DNA of 64,000 nucleotides from Acinetobacter boissieri (GCF_900096955.1 NZ_FMYL01000001.1:62001-126000); one strand, 5' to 3'; counted from the first letter of the stretch, positions 28,994-40,228 are shown. Numbers and translations: made by a program. The notes: generated from the letters alone by a model not told the origin.

Positions 28994-31210
28994 ATGAATA
29001 ACCCACTGCCTTTTCGTATTCGTGTTGCTGTACCTGTACCCATTCACGAATGTTTTGATTACGAAGTGTCTGCACAGCAATATTCAGATATTCAGGCAGG
29101 CATACGGGTGACTGTGCCTTTTGGTCGCCAAACTTGTGTAGCGATTGTGGTTGAAAAAATTGCACCAGATACCCCTCAGTCTACACAGTTTAAACTCAAG
29201 AAAATTATACAAGTACTCGATGAACAACCTTTAATTGACCAGCATATTTTAAAATTACTCACTTGGTCAGCACAGTATTATATATATCCGCTTGGTGAAG
29301 TCATACAAAGTGCCCTACCCACACGCCTCAGACAAGGCCACAGCTACGACTGCATTACAACCCAATGGCAATTGACCACATCCCCCCTTGAAGATACGCT
29401 CAAACAACTCAAACGATCAGAGAAACAACGCCTCGCCTTTGAATACTTACAAGCACACCCACACGGCGTACTCGAAAGTGAACTAAACTTACAAGGAATT
29501 AGCACTACAACGCTTAAAGCATTAGAAAAAAAACAACTCTTAGAGCAACATGAAGTACCCATTGATTTTAGTCCTAAAAAAACCGCTTTAGCAGAAAATG
29601 AACTCAATGCGAATATTGAACAACAACAAGCACTTGATCAGATTTTACCTTTACTACACAATTATGCAGGTTATTTGCTTGATGGAATTACAGGCAGTGG
29701 AAAAACAGAAGTCTACCTTCAAGTCATGTGGCAAGTATTAAAACAAAATAAACAAGTCTTGGTTTTAGTGCCTGAAATTGGTCTTACCCCGCAAACGATT
29801 GCCAGATTTAGAGCACGATTTGACTGCCATATCGCGCTATTACACTCCGGAATGAATGACAGCAAGCGACTACACGCATGGCAACAGGCTCAAACAGGGC
29901 AAGCAAGTATTATTTTAGGTACACGCTCAGCGTTATATACCCCCATCCCAAACTTAGGGCTGATTATTTTAGACGAAGAACATGATCTATCTTTTAAACA
30001 ACAAGAGGGCTTTCGCTACCATGCAAGAGATGTCGCACTATATAGAGGCTATTTAGCAAAATGCCCCGTCATTTTAGGCTCTGCTACCCCAAGCATAGAT
30101 AGCTTTGCTTTAGTCAAACAAGGCAAGCTCAAACACCTGATGCTCAACCAAAGAGCAGGGCACGCTCGTATGCCCCAAATGCATATTTTGGACTTAAAAA
30201 TAGCACCCAAACAGCATGGTTTGAGTCTAATACTCATTGAAAAAATTAAAGCCACCTTACAACAAGGTCAGCAAGTTTTGGTTTTTCTAAATCGGCGTGG
30301 TTATGCACCAGTTCTGATGTGTGAGTCATGTGCATGGCAAGCCAACTGCCCACGCTGTGATGCACATTTTACCCTGCATACCCAGCCTTATCAGCATTTG
30401 CATTGCCACCACTGTGGGTTAATACAAACACTACCAAAACAATGCCCCGCATGCCAGCACCCCACATTAAAACCCATTGGGTTAGGTACGGTTAAAGTAG
30501 AGGAAGGCTTAAAAGCACTTTTTCCTGACCATGATGTGTTACGTGTAGATAAAGACAGTACACGACATGTAGGTAGTTTAGAAAAAATATATGCACAGAT
30601 TCATGCAGAAAAACCTCTTATTTTACTCGGCACGCAAATGCTTGCCAAAGGCCACCATTTTCCACATGTCAGTTTAGTCGCAATTTTAGACATAGATGCA
30701 GGACTACTCAGTGTTGACTTTCGTGCCCCTGAGCGCACTGCACAGCTCATTACTCAAGTGGCAGGACGTGCAGGACGTGGTGACTATCGCGGCGAAGTGA
30801 TCTTACAAACGCTTAGACCAGAACACCCCATACTACACACGCTACTTGAACACGGTTATCGTACTTTTGCCGAGCAGACTTTAAAAGAACGAGAAACAGC
30901 CTGTTTACCACCCTATCGCTACAGCATTTTAATCCGCAGTGATGCCAAAAATGAACAACACAACCTAGATTTTCTTACACAATCTGCAAAACAATTAATA
31001 GAAGATGCTCAACAAAGTATAGATGTGTGGGGGCCAATCCCAGCGCCCATGCAACGTAAAGCAGGAAAATATCATGCGCATATGCTGTTGCTTGCCAATA
31101 ATAGAGTACTGTTACACCACTATGTACAACATTGGTGGAAACAGGTACGTTCCTTTGCACCTTCAGACATTCGGCTATCTATAGATATAGATCCACAAGA
31201 ATTCGGTTGA
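28994..31210 (+). CDS. priA: Primosomal protein N' (replication restart helicase)
   Basis: Superfamily 2 DNA helicase that reloads the replisome at stalled forks. The ATG at 28994 is preferred to an in-frame TTG 15 bases upstream; it gives a 738-residue protein. Seen in order: the 3'-DNA-binding domain (VPIHECFDYEV), Walker A GITGSGKTEVYLQ, DEEH box LIILDEEHD and motif III GSATPS. Next are the paired zinc sites inserted in the helicase (CESC, CPRC, CHHC, CPAC, eight cysteines) and the C-terminal helicase motifs (QVAGRAGRG). It runs convergently into the MFS gene with 16 bases between stops. Confidence 0.96.
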   Translation: MNNPLPFRIRVAVPVPIHECFDYEVSAQQYSDIQAGIRVTVPFGRQTCVAIVVEKIAPDTPQSTQFKLKKIIQVLDEQPLIDQHILKLLTWSAQYYIYPLGEVIQSALPTRLRQGHSYDCITTQWQLTTSPLEDTLKQLKRSEKQRLAFEYLQAHPHGVLESELNLQGISTTTLKALEKKQLLEQHEVPIDFSPKKTALAENELNANIEQQQALDQILPLLHNYAGYLLDGITGSGKTEVYLQVMWQVLKQNKQVLVLVPEIGLTPQTIARFRARFDCHIALLHSGMNDSKRLHAWQQAQTGQASIILGTRSALYTPIPNLGLIILDEEHDLSFKQQEGFRYHARDVALYRGYLAKCPVILGSATPSIDSFALVKQGKLKHLMLNQRAGHARMPQMHILDLKIAPKQHGLSLILIEKIKATLQQGQQVLVFLNRRGYAPVLMCESCAWQANCPRCDAHFTLHTQPYQHLHCHHCGLIQTLPKQCPACQHPTLKPIGLGTVKVEEGLKALFPDHDVLRVDKDSTRHVGSLEKIYAQIHAEKPLILLGTQMLAKGHHFPHVSLVAILDIDAGLLSVDFRAPERTAQLITQVAGRAGRGDYRGEVILQTLRPEHPILHTLLEHGYRTFAEQTLKERETACLPPYRYSILIRSDAKNEQHNLDFLTQSAKQLIEDAQQSIDVWGPIPAPMQRKAGKYHAHMLLLANNRVLLHHYVQHWWKQVRSFAPSDIRLSIDIDPQEFG

Positions 31211-31226
31211 TCCTATTTACTCAATT

Positions 31227-32441
31227 TTAACAGACGTCTTGCTTACCAACTGGAATCAGTACCATTAAAGCACTCAAGAGCGTAAATACTGTCATCACCA
31301 CAACCATCACATGAGGTGTACCGTCAGAGAACCATGCCAAAAGTAATGAAGAAATAATACCGCTACCATACTGTAATGCACCAATTAATGCCGAAGCAGA
31401 ACCGGCAACCTCAGGAACACCATCTAATGCAGACGCTGTTGAATTTGCAGCAATAATGCCATTCATCGAAAAAAATATAAAAATCATCGCAATAACACTA
31501 TAAATACCACCTATATTTAAATACAGCAAACCGCATAAAAGCAGTAATGAAACGGTGGCAATCATCGTAGTTACTTTTAGTAAACTCTCAAGTGAAAAGG
31601 TATTGACGAGCTTACGGTTAATAAAACTTATCCCCATAATCCCCACAATATTTAAAGCAAATAACCAACCATAGTGCTGAGCATCTATACCGTAATATGA
31701 AATATAAACAAAAGGAGAACCCACAATAAAAGTGTATGCAGCAACATAAAAAAATGCCACACACAAGCTATAGCGCATAAATTGCCAAGTGCCTAACAAC
31801 CTACCGTAATTTTTAAAGATATGAATTAAAGATCTTTTTGCTCTTTTTTCTACTTGATGTGTTTCTGGTATAAAAAAAATACATATAAACATCAAAGCAC
31901 CGATTAAGCTGAGCAGCCAAAAAATACTGTGCCAAGAACTAAACTGTATAATTTGCCCACCTAATAGCGGGCCAATAATTGGAGCAATTGCCATAATAAT
32001 GGTGAGTAATGACAACTTTTGAGCGGCTTGTTTTTGGCTATATAAATCACGAATCATTGCTCGTGCCAACATCGGGCCAGTGCACGCACCAAAAGCTTGA
32101 AAAACACGCCAAAAGACAATTTGTTCAATCGTTTGTGACAATGCACATCCCACTGAACCGACTAAAAATAAAATCATACCAATAAATAACGGCGTTTTTC
32201 TACCGACCCGATCACTAATCGGCCCCCAAACCAATTGAGCAACAGCGAAGCCAATCAAAAACCCAGTAACTGTAAGTTCAATATTACCCTGTAGCTGATG
32301 AGCCATTTGAGGCATGGCAGGTAAATAAATATCTGTTGAAAGCGATGTAAAAGCCATCAACGCACCAAGTATTGCCATAAAAACCCAACTGGTTGTTTTT
32401 ATGGTGGCAGGTGCTTTGTTTTGTAACTTTAAAATAGACAT
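31227..32441 (-). CDS. Bcr/CflA-family MFS multidrug transporter
   Basis: Drug/proton antiporter of the DHA1 Bcr/CflA group, 404 residues and about 12 helices. Diagnostic pieces are TSLSTDIYLPAMPQM in helix 1, the MFS motif A loop GPISDRVGRKTPL, and the antiporter motif in helix 5 (IIMAIAPIIGPLLGG). It might export chloramphenicol-, bicyclomycin- or sulfonamide-like compounds; the substrate cannot be read from sequence. It lies at the edge of the accessory stretch leading to the LysR gene. Confidence 0.9.
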   Translation of the reverse strand: MSILKLQNKAPATIKTTSWVFMAILGALMAFTSLSTDIYLPAMPQMAHQLQGNIELTVTGFLIGFAVAQLVWGPISDRVGRKTPLFIGMILFLVGSVGCALSQTIEQIVFWRVFQAFGACTGPMLARAMIRDLYSQKQAAQKLSLLTIIMAIAPIIGPLLGGQIIQFSSWHSIFWLLSLIGALMFICIFFIPETHQVEKRAKRSLIHIFKNYGRLLGTWQFMRYSLCVAFFYVAAYTFIVGSPFVYISYYGIDAQHYGWLFALNIVGIMGISFINRKLVNTFSLESLLKVTTMIATVSLLLLCGLLYLNIGGIYSVIAMIFIFFSMNGIIAANSTASALDGVPEVAGSASALIGALQYGSGIISSLLLAWFSDGTPHVMVVVMTVFTLLSALMVLIPVGKQDVC

Positions 32442-32559
32442 TTAAGCACTCAATTAAAATTTAATAGGTCATAGGTATACTCATATACTTAATTAGATTT
32501 TTACTTATACACAAGAAAATTGACCTACTTATCCAAACTATTACATTGATATATAACAA

Positions 32560-33696
32560 CTAAAAAGCCAATTGTTTCAGCACATAATCTGCATTCTCTA
32601 TTTGCTCTTTTTCTAATACCTGTTGCAAATTCACCATGACCTTATGCATTTGTGTAGCATCAACACCAAGGTTTCTAATAATTCGAAGATGTGAACGTAA
32701 TTGAGGATTTACATCCCCCAATGCAACAAGCGTTGTGACTACAATTAACTCTCGGTCTAGCGAAGATAAATTATCTCGACTAAATAAGTAACCAAATAAA
32801 TATGATTTTAAAGCATAATCCATCGTAGGTGAAAAGTTATCAAATAGTGGAGCTACGCTATTGGCCCGATCTGTATTATTTAAATCAGCCAAAGTCTCTG
32901 TGCCTAATTGATAATAATTGGTACTACTCGGTAAACTTTTGGGTTGTACACCTTGTTCGTCTAAAATACCTTGTTGACGGCGCATTTCAATCAGTGCTTT
33001 AAAAACTAACATTCCTTTCAAAGCTCGGGGGAAACCAATATAAGCAGCTTGATGTGCAAAAAACTCGTTAATTTGATTAATAGTTAACCCGCTTTCTAAC
33101 CCTTGAATAAGTAATTTTTTTAAATTTTCTGGCTCGCCTTTAACATTGGAAGCCGCTATTAAGATTAACCTAAATTGCTGATCTGTTAACTGCACAGACG
33201 AACTTTTATTCAATTTCACATCTGTTCTGTGCGTATCTTCTAGACTTACTTTTTCGAGCCAAATTACACTTTTACCTTGAGTGACAGGTGTGATTGCAAT
33301 ATGAGACATAGGACTATACTGGCTTGCACCATGCCAATGTTTTACATTAGGTGGGCACCAAACAATATCTCCTGCTTTGATCGTCTGTATTGGTTTACCC
33401 CACTCTTGAGTTCGTCCCTCACCTTCAGTCACAATAAGATATTGACCCTGTGGATGAATATGCCAGTTTGTTATGCTATTGGCATTAAAATTTACAATGG
33501 CAGGGGCAACATCGCCACCAGATGGCATCATCGGAAAGCGAGAAAAGTGAGCGGGATTAGAAAAGTTGACGACTGATGTTTCAGTCACTAACTCCTCTGA
33601 ACGTGTGATTTTTTGTTCCTCTATTTTATCAGACGACCAAGCCATCATAGATAGAGAACTCATAAATACAAATGTACCCAATTGATTTTTTTTCAT
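32560..33696 (-). CDS. Exported cupin and carboxymuconolactone-decarboxylase fusion protein
   Basis: A 378-residue protein with a signal peptide (MKKNQLGTFVFMSSLSMMAWS). A cupin domain follows (NWHIHPQGQYLIVTEGEG, GDIVWCPPNVKHWHGA, the two metal-ligand histidine motifs). Then two CMD/AhpD-like helical modules (about 160-235 and 290-375). The second has SSLDRELIVVTTLVALG. A redox CxxC typical of AhpD is not seen. Stand-alone CMD or cupin proteins are usual; secreted fusions occur in Acinetobacter and others. The substrate is unknown. It shares direction with the hydrolase and aldo/keto reductase genes upstream. Confidence 0.83.
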   Translation of the reverse strand: MKKNQLGTFVFMSSLSMMAWSSDKIEEQKITRSEELVTETSVVNFSNPAHFSRFPMMPSGGDVAPAIVNFNANSITNWHIHPQGQYLIVTEGEGRTQEWGKPIQTIKAGDIVWCPPNVKHWHGASQYSPMSHIAITPVTQGKSVIWLEKVSLEDTHRTDVKLNKSSSVQLTDQQFRLILIAASNVKGEPENLKKLLIQGLESGLTINQINEFFAHQAAYIGFPRALKGMLVFKALIEMRRQQGILDEQGVQPKSLPSSTNYYQLGTETLADLNNTDRANSVAPLFDNFSPTMDYALKSYLFGYLFSRDNLSSLDRELIVVTTLVALGDVNPQLRSHLRIIRNLGVDATQMHKVMVNLQQVLEKEQIENADYVLKQLAF

Positions 33697-33768
33697 TGTC
33701 TCATTCCTATCCCCAAACTAAGGACATTGAGATATTTTAAAATGCTTTATCAATGTCCTCACATCCGC

Positions 33769-34818
33769 TTATTTCAACTTACTTCCGTAAAAACTAGTCA
33801 GCTGATCGATTGCCTGTTTGACATATTCAGGCTTCCAATACGTTTCTATATGCGTTGCATTAGGAATTAAAAATAATTTTTTATCTTGTGTACCTGTTGC
33901 TTTCTTAAATGCATCTTCTGTCATATACAAAGTATCTGCTTTATCTCCCGCCATCATCAACAAAGGCTGATTAATTAAATCAATATGATCTGTGGCATCC
34001 CATCGCATTAAATCAAGCAAACTGCTCATCGTATATTTTGCAGTAGAATTAGGGTGAGCATGTGATTTGGTATAGTACTCGTACCCTTGGCGATATAAAT
34101 CAAAAGGAAGTTTCGCCACTTGTTCATCAGTCAGCTGAGTATCACCAATATAGGTGATTTTGCCTGTGCTCACTTGCTCTTCTCTAGCATCAGAAGCCTG
34201 TTTTAAACGTTGCTGTACTGTACTTAACTGAGAGTCCATGAACCCATTACGGCGTACGCGTCCAGAATTAAACATACTCAGTGTTGCAATCACTTTAAAA
34301 CGCTTATCTGTTTCTGCAGCCGCCAAAGAGTATCCACCACCGCCACAAATACCAAGTAACCCAATTCGATGAGCATCTACACCTTGATACTGACTAATAA
34401 AATCTGCCATACCATGAATATCTTCAATCCGATGAGATGGTTGATCTGTATTTCTTGGCTCTCCACCACTCGCACCTTGATATGCAGCATCTGCAGTGAT
34501 TGTAATGTAGCCTTTTTCAGCCAATTTTTGCGCGTACAGACCAGAAACTTGCTCTTTCACTCCACCATTTGGATGTGCAATAACAATGGCTGGATATTTT
34601 TGTGATGGATTATAGTTTGCAGGAGTGTATACATTGGCCGCAATTTTCAAACCATTCAGTGAGTATGTCACAGGATGAATATTAACCTGACCACTTATAT
34701 TTTGAGTCAATGCATCGCCATACACTAAACCAAAAGGATTATTTTTTGGGTTATCTGCAAAACTTGCACTCGAAGCAGTTAATACAGCAGACATTAAAAT
34801 CGTATTTAATCGTTTCAT
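33769..34818 (-). CDS. Exported dienelactone-hydrolase-like alpha/beta hydrolase with Cys nucleophile
   Basis: A 349-residue alpha/beta hydrolase with a signal peptide cleaved after ASSASFA (about residue 21). The nucleophile elbow reads GICGGGGY, placing Cys158 where most hydrolases have Ser. This is the pattern of dienelactone hydrolases and YcjY-type relatives. The oxyanion segment is AHPNGGVKEQ, with catalytic Asp near AGDKADT and His near NATHIETYW. Substrate unknown. It lies 72 bases upstream of the cupin-CMD gene and 24 bases downstream of the aldo/keto reductase gene, so the three form a likely operon. Confidence 0.85.
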   Translation of the reverse strand: MKRLNTILMSAVLTASSASFADNPKNNPFGLVYGDALTQNISGQVNIHPVTYSLNGLKIAANVYTPANYNPSQKYPAIVIAHPNGGVKEQVSGLYAQKLAEKGYITITADAAYQGASGGEPRNTDQPSHRIEDIHGMADFISQYQGVDAHRIGLLGICGGGGYSLAAAETDKRFKVIATLSMFNSGRVRRNGFMDSQLSTVQQRLKQASDAREEQVSTGKITYIGDTQLTDEQVAKLPFDLYRQGYEYYTKSHAHPNSTAKYTMSSLLDLMRWDATDHIDLINQPLLMMAGDKADTLYMTEDAFKKATGTQDKKLFLIPNATHIETYWKPEYVKQAIDQLTSFYGSKLK

Positions 34819-34842
34819 TCATATTCCCCTTATTAAAAGTAT

Positions 34843-35727
<885 letters not shown>

Positions 35728-35833
35728 CTAAAATGAAATATACTCCGATGGGACCATAGTGATTAACCCCTAAATTTCGATTACATTTATACGTTTTTTT
35801 AATAAATAAGAAAAATACCCTGAGGCAAAATGT

Positions 35834-36733
35834 ATGTCTGAAAATTTAAATGATCTCAAAGCCTTTATTGTTGTTGCACAGACCAAAAGCTTCACAAAAG
35901 CATCGGGGCAATTAGGCGTTTCTCAGTCTGCACTCAGCTATACCTTAAAAATGTTAGAACAGCGTCTAGGTACAAAGTTACTTAATAGAACAACTCGTAG
36001 TGTTTCACCCACTCAAGAAGGTGAACAACTTCTTAAAGATATTGAACCCCTAATTTCAGGAATAGAGCAAAAATTATCTAATTTAAATCAGTTTAGAGAT
36101 TCACCTCGTGGGCGACTTAGAATTAATGGTACAGAAATTAGTTTGAATGTTTTGTTGTGGGAAAAACTATCTAAATTTGCAACAGATCACCCAAATATAC
36201 AATTAGAATTTACCATGGACTATGGCTTTGTAGATATTGTGAAAGATCGCTTTGATATTGGTATACGTTTAGGTGATTTTGTCCATAAAGATATGATTTC
36301 TGTTCGAGTAAGTGATGCGTTAGACATGGTGACACTCGCTTCACCCCAATATTTAAAAAAATACGGCACACCAAACACACCACATGAGTTACACCAACAT
36401 AAGTGTATTGGTTTACGCTTACCAAGCCATGAGCGAGTACAATCATGGGAATTTCAAAATAAATTACAACAAGATGAACTACAAACGATTCTTCCTGAAT
36501 TTTCTATGATTGTAAGCCATGCTCGATTACAACTCAAAGCGGGGTTAGATGGTCTGGGTATTGTTTGGTTACCCAAAGTCATGGTAAAAAATGAACTCAG
36601 CCGTGGAGAATTTCTTGCCATATTAGAACCATGGGATATGCAATACTCAGGTTATTATATGTACTACCCCAATCGCCGAGACTCATCTCCACTGTTTCGC
36701 TTACTTGTCAATGCTTTAAAAATAGATGAGTGA
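35834..36733 (+). CDS. LysR-family transcriptional regulator
   Basis: A 299-residue LysR regulator. The N-terminal helix-turn-helix (about residues 5-65: AFIVVAQTKSFTKASGQLGVSQSALSYTLK, in part) is followed by a periplasmic-binding-protein-like effector domain (RGRLRIN from about 92). It diverges from the aldo/keto reductase gene across 139 bases, the usual arrangement in which the regulator controls the divergent operon. A small dyad ATGG-GA-CCAT near 35748-35757 is a possible operator but is short. The related group often controls aldo/keto reductase genes. Confidence 0.92.
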   Translation: MSENLNDLKAFIVVAQTKSFTKASGQLGVSQSALSYTLKMLEQRLGTKLLNRTTRSVSPTQEGEQLLKDIEPLISGIEQKLSNLNQFRDSPRGRLRINGTEISLNVLLWEKLSKFATDHPNIQLEFTMDYGFVDIVKDRFDIGIRLGDFVHKDMISVRVSDALDMVTLASPQYLKKYGTPNTPHELHQHKCIGLRLPSHERVQSWEFQNKLQQDELQTILPEFSMIVSHARLQLKAGLDGLGIVWLPKVMVKNELSRGEFLAILEPWDMQYSGYYMYYPNRRDSSPLFRLLVNALKIDE

Positions 36734-36822
36734 TTACTTTAAACTTGATTTTAAGTTTCTTATCAAAATGAAAATATACAATAAATACGCACATCATTGA
36801 ATTAAATAAATTCAATAATATA

Positions 36823-37333
36823 GTGAACATATATACCTCTAAAACATTTCAAAGTAATGTTAAAATTGGCACGATAATGATCTATCAAATACTCTTTATT
36901 GCCATTTTTTATTATCTTTTATGCTCATTTCTGCCTATCTTTTTCAAAACAAAGTCATTAATTCAGGCATTTTTTGTTTTAGTCAGTACGTATATTATTC
37001 AACTAACAACCCCATTTATTATTATCTCTCAAACAATTATGCGGTTAAACTTTAATTGCACTTGATGACAACATCGACTTAATTGCCAACAACTTCTCAG
37101 GAGGTGAGTTACAAAGAATAAATATTATTCGTGCACTACTCAAAAAACCTCAAACACTTATTCTAAATGAACCCACATCTGCTTTAGATCAGGCTATGGC
37201 GATAAAAACCATCGAGATATTAAAACAAAAAGTGAGTACCATCATCGTTATTACACATTCCGTAGAATTCATTGCACTATGTGATGACGTGATTAACATT
37301 GAAGATATAAAAAATATCAATTTATCGACCTAA
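36823..37333 (+). pseudogene. Decayed ABC-exporter gene remnant
   Basis: Two pieces remain. 36823-37065 encodes 80 residues with two hydrophobic segments (MIYQILFIAIFYYLLCSF, then FFVLVSTYIIQLTTPFIII), like the first membrane helices of an ABC exporter. 37049-37333 is open in another frame with no start codon. It encodes the C-terminal half of an ABC nucleotide-binding domain: signature NFSGGELQRINIIRALL, Walker B TLILNEPTSALD (Asp replaced by Asn next to the catalytic Glu) and H-loop VITHS. Walker A is absent. The simplest reading is an internal deletion with frameshift in a once larger exporter gene; that both pieces come from one gene is inference. Confidence 0.65.
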
Positions 37334-37413
37334 AGATACCTATAACTATCCTATCTGCGCATTTTCATTCTAAACTATTCAAGACCCACTTTGTACCAAG
37401 CCAAGGCGACAAT

Positions 37414-39252
37414 ATGTCTTTACTTCTCCAAATCACTCTGTTCCTTGCAGCCAGCTTACTCATCGTGCCCTGTGCAAAACACTTTGGTATTTCCACCGTA
37501 TTAGGCTACCTCATTACAGGAATTTTATTGGGGCCAAGTGTACTAAACATCGCACATGATGCATCTGCTGTTATGCAATTGGGTGACTTTGGTGTCATTT
37601 TTTTAATGTTTCTAATAGGTCTCGAACTCAGACCACAACGACTATGGAAGCTCAGACAAGCCATTTTCATCATGGGAGGTCTACAAGTAACACTCACAGG
37701 TACTATTTTAATGTTAGGTACTTGGCTTATTTTTAAGCAAAGTCTCGCTGCCAGTTTTTGTATTGGTTTTGCTTTAGCACTGTCATCAACCGCCTTTGTA
37801 TTACAATTACTGAATGAAAAACAACAGCTCAACACCAGTTATGGGCAAAATGCTTTTTCAGTTTTACTGTTTCAAGACATTGCAGCCATTCCATTATTAG
37901 CCATGATTCCATTATTAGCAGGTACATCTAGCACACATCATGGTATTGCTTATTTTGCAGCGATTATTGCGGTATTTAGTGGATTATTTTTATTTAGTCG
38001 TTTTGTTATGCGCCCATTTTTTCGCTTTGTTGCGCGTAGTGGTGCAAGCGAATTACTGACAGCTGTTGCGCTTTTTATTGTCTTATCTACTGTATTACTT
38101 ATGGATATTTTAGGCATTAGCACCACTTTAGGGGCTTTTCTCACAGGAGTTTTATTGGCAGATTCAGAATTTCGGCATGAGTTAGAATCCAATATTGCTC
38201 CCTTTAAAGGACTATTATTAGGACTCTTTTTTATGACGGTCGGTATGACCACTGAGCTATCTGTACTTTTTAGTCAGCCATTAATTATTATCGGTGGGGC
38301 AATTGCTCTTCTCATCATCAAAGCAAGCGTCATGTTGCTGATTGCACGGCGTTATAAAAACAGTTGGAAAAATAGTATTTTATTGGGTACTTGCCTTGCA
38401 CAAGGCGGAGAGTTTGCATTCGTGGTGTTTAGCGTTGCTCATAGCCAAAACATTATTTCAAATGCAATTACACAACCGGTCACACTTATTGTGACTTTAT
38501 CTATGGTACTCACACCTATTTTATTTTGGCTGGTTTCACGCTATGTTATTCCTCGTTTCGAGGTGCATAACTCAACAGCTTTTGATGACATTCCAGCGCA
38601 CAATGCACCTATGATTATTGCAGGATTTGGCCGTGTTGGACAAATTGTGGCACGGATTGCCCGCTTACAACACATTCCATTTACAGCAATCGACTCAAGC
38701 CTACAACAAATTCATTTTGTTCGCCAATACGGAGGTACATTGTATTATGGCGATGTGACTCAGCCACAATTGTTACGTGCCGCAGGGATTGAACATGTCA
38801 AAATTTTTGTACTGGCTATCGACAACGTTGAAGATTCAATTCGAACAGCACGGCACATTTGCCTACACTACCCTCAGATCAAACTCTTGGTTCGTGCAAG
38901 AAATCGCCATCATGTTCATTTACTCAAAGACATTGGAGTTGTTCACATTTGGCGTGAAACCTATTTATCTGCACTAGGTATGGCCTATCAAACACTACGA
39001 GAGCTTGGTATTGATGAAACTGAAGCTTACCAACATATTGAGTTATTTCGAGGTTATGACGAAAAGCTACTTGCTGAGCAGCAAAGCATTTATCAAGATG
39101 AACAAAAAGTTTTCGAAACTCATAAAAATGCACTTGCAGAACTAGAGCACTTGTTTGAACGTGATACTGCGGTAGAAAGTGATGCGCCAACTGTAAACTT
39201 AAAACGTCACCCTCACACATCACGGGTAGATGTTTCAAGAAAGGATTCTTAA
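37414..39252 (+). CDS. KefB/KefC-type CPA2 cation:proton antiporter
   Basis: A 612-residue potassium/proton antiporter. It has 12-13 membrane helices with the CPA2 core (FLIGLELRPQRLW, LALSSTAFVLQLL and FLTGVLLADSEFRHELE). A cytosolic RCK/TrkA-N domain from about 395 follows (MIIAGFGRVGQIVARIA, the NAD-binding Rossmann motif). KefC-type channels protect against electrophiles when opened by glutathione adducts. The ancillary kefF/kefG quinone reductase is not adjacent. Assignment to KefB or KefC is uncertain. The gene follows the ABC remnant by 80 bases. Confidence 0.9.
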   Translation: MSLLLQITLFLAASLLIVPCAKHFGISTVLGYLITGILLGPSVLNIAHDASAVMQLGDFGVIFLMFLIGLELRPQRLWKLRQAIFIMGGLQVTLTGTILMLGTWLIFKQSLAASFCIGFALALSSTAFVLQLLNEKQQLNTSYGQNAFSVLLFQDIAAIPLLAMIPLLAGTSSTHHGIAYFAAIIAVFSGLFLFSRFVMRPFFRFVARSGASELLTAVALFIVLSTVLLMDILGISTTLGAFLTGVLLADSEFRHELESNIAPFKGLLLGLFFMTVGMTTELSVLFSQPLIIIGGAIALLIIKASVMLLIARRYKNSWKNSILLGTCLAQGGEFAFVVFSVAHSQNIISNAITQPVTLIVTLSMVLTPILFWLVSRYVIPRFEVHNSTAFDDIPAHNAPMIIAGFGRVGQIVARIARLQHIPFTAIDSSLQQIHFVRQYGGTLYYGDVTQPQLLRAAGIEHVKIFVLAIDNVEDSIRTARHICLHYPQIKLLVRARNRHHVHLLKDIGVVHIWRETYLSALGMAYQTLRELGIDETEAYQHIELFRGYDEKLLAEQQSIYQDEQKVFETHKNALAELEHLFERDTAVESDAPTVNLKRHPHTSRVDVSRKDS

Positions 39253-39305
39253 TCACTTGTCTTTTTATACAATGCCACCATTTACCGCTTAAATTGGAGA
39301 AAAAT

Positions 39306-40178
39306 ATGTCAAACTTACGTCAACGATTCTATATTGAAAATTGTCCTGTTCGTGGTGAAGTCGTTCAACTCACCGACACGTTACACACCATTTTAAAGCA
39401 ACGTGACTACCCTCAAGCCGTTGAAGTATTATTAGGTGAAATGCTCAGTGCCACAGCACTCTTAGCCAGTACACTAAAAATAAAAGGCAATATTAGTCTA
39501 CAAATACAAGCGCAAGGGTCTTTTAAATGGGCCATGGCCGAATGTAATCATTTGGGGCAACTACGAGCACTTGCTGACTTTGAAGAAGATGCACGTTTTG
39601 GACAAGCCTCTGACAGCAGTACGCTATTTTCAACGTTACAGCAGCCAATTTTATTTATTAATATTGACCCAGAGTTTGGTGAACGCTATCAAGGTATTAT
39701 TGCACTTGACCAACCGACTTTGGCAGGTTGCCTCATGCAGTATTATGCATTGTCTGCACAAATTCCAACCCATATTGCACTTGCAAGCGATGCTCAAGCA
39801 GCGGGTGGTTTACTCATCCAACTTCTACCACGTACAGAGGAAGAAAAAGAACATATAGATGAAGACTTATGGCCACGCCTAATCATGCTCACAAACACGC
39901 TCAAAGCAGATGAGCTTAAACAGCTCGATGCGCAAGAGATTCTATACCGTTTGTATAATGAAGAAGATGTACGTTTGCCAGAGGTTGAACAACTTGAATT
40001 TTCATGTACTTGCTCACAACAAAAGTGTGAAAATGCATTAATTCATATTGGTGAAGATGCGGTCAAAGACACTTTAAGTGCACAAAATCCAATTGAGATG
40101 GACTGCCAATTTTGTAACGCAAAATATACCTTTAATGCAGAAGAAGCACTGGCATTGTTTGGACGGCATTTAAGCTAA
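39306..40178 (+). CDS. hslO: Redox-regulated chaperone Hsp33
   Basis: Holdase activated by oxidation. The start at 39306 gives MSNLRQRFYIENCPVRGEVV. The 290-residue protein ends in the zinc/redox switch, with CTC followed 30-odd residues later by CQFC (CxC and CxxC), which hold Zn in the reduced form. An additional cysteine (SQQKCENAL) lies beside the CxC. GGAGAAAAAT precedes the ATG. An in-frame TTG 12 bases upstream lies inside that ribosome site and is rejected. Confidence 0.95.
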   Translation: MSNLRQRFYIENCPVRGEVVQLTDTLHTILKQRDYPQAVEVLLGEMLSATALLASTLKIKGNISLQIQAQGSFKWAMAECNHLGQLRALADFEEDARFGQASDSSTLFSTLQQPILFINIDPEFGERYQGIIALDQPTLAGCLMQYYALSAQIPTHIALASDAQAAGGLLIQLLPRTEEEKEHIDEDLWPRLIMLTNTLKADELKQLDAQEILYRLYNEEDVRLPEVEQLEFSCTCSQQKCENALIHIGEDAVKDTLSAQNPIEMDCQFCNAKYTFNAEEALALFGRHLS

Positions 40179-40193
40179 AAGGACAACAGAACT

Positions 40194-40228
40194 CATCATG
40201 ATCGACCTATTAAGGCTTGATCATGATG
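40194..40228. repeat. 10-bp inverted repeat after hslO
   Basis: CATCATGATC / GATCATGATG arms separated by 15 bases, starting 16 bases past the hslO stop. There is no T-run, so it is a weak terminator candidate or a protein-binding dyad. Confidence 0.4.

Noticed and set aside
37506..38252. Antisense ORFs of about 100 codons inside the KefC-type gene
   Set aside because: Shadow frames of a well-supported transporter gene; no ribosome sites or domain signatures.
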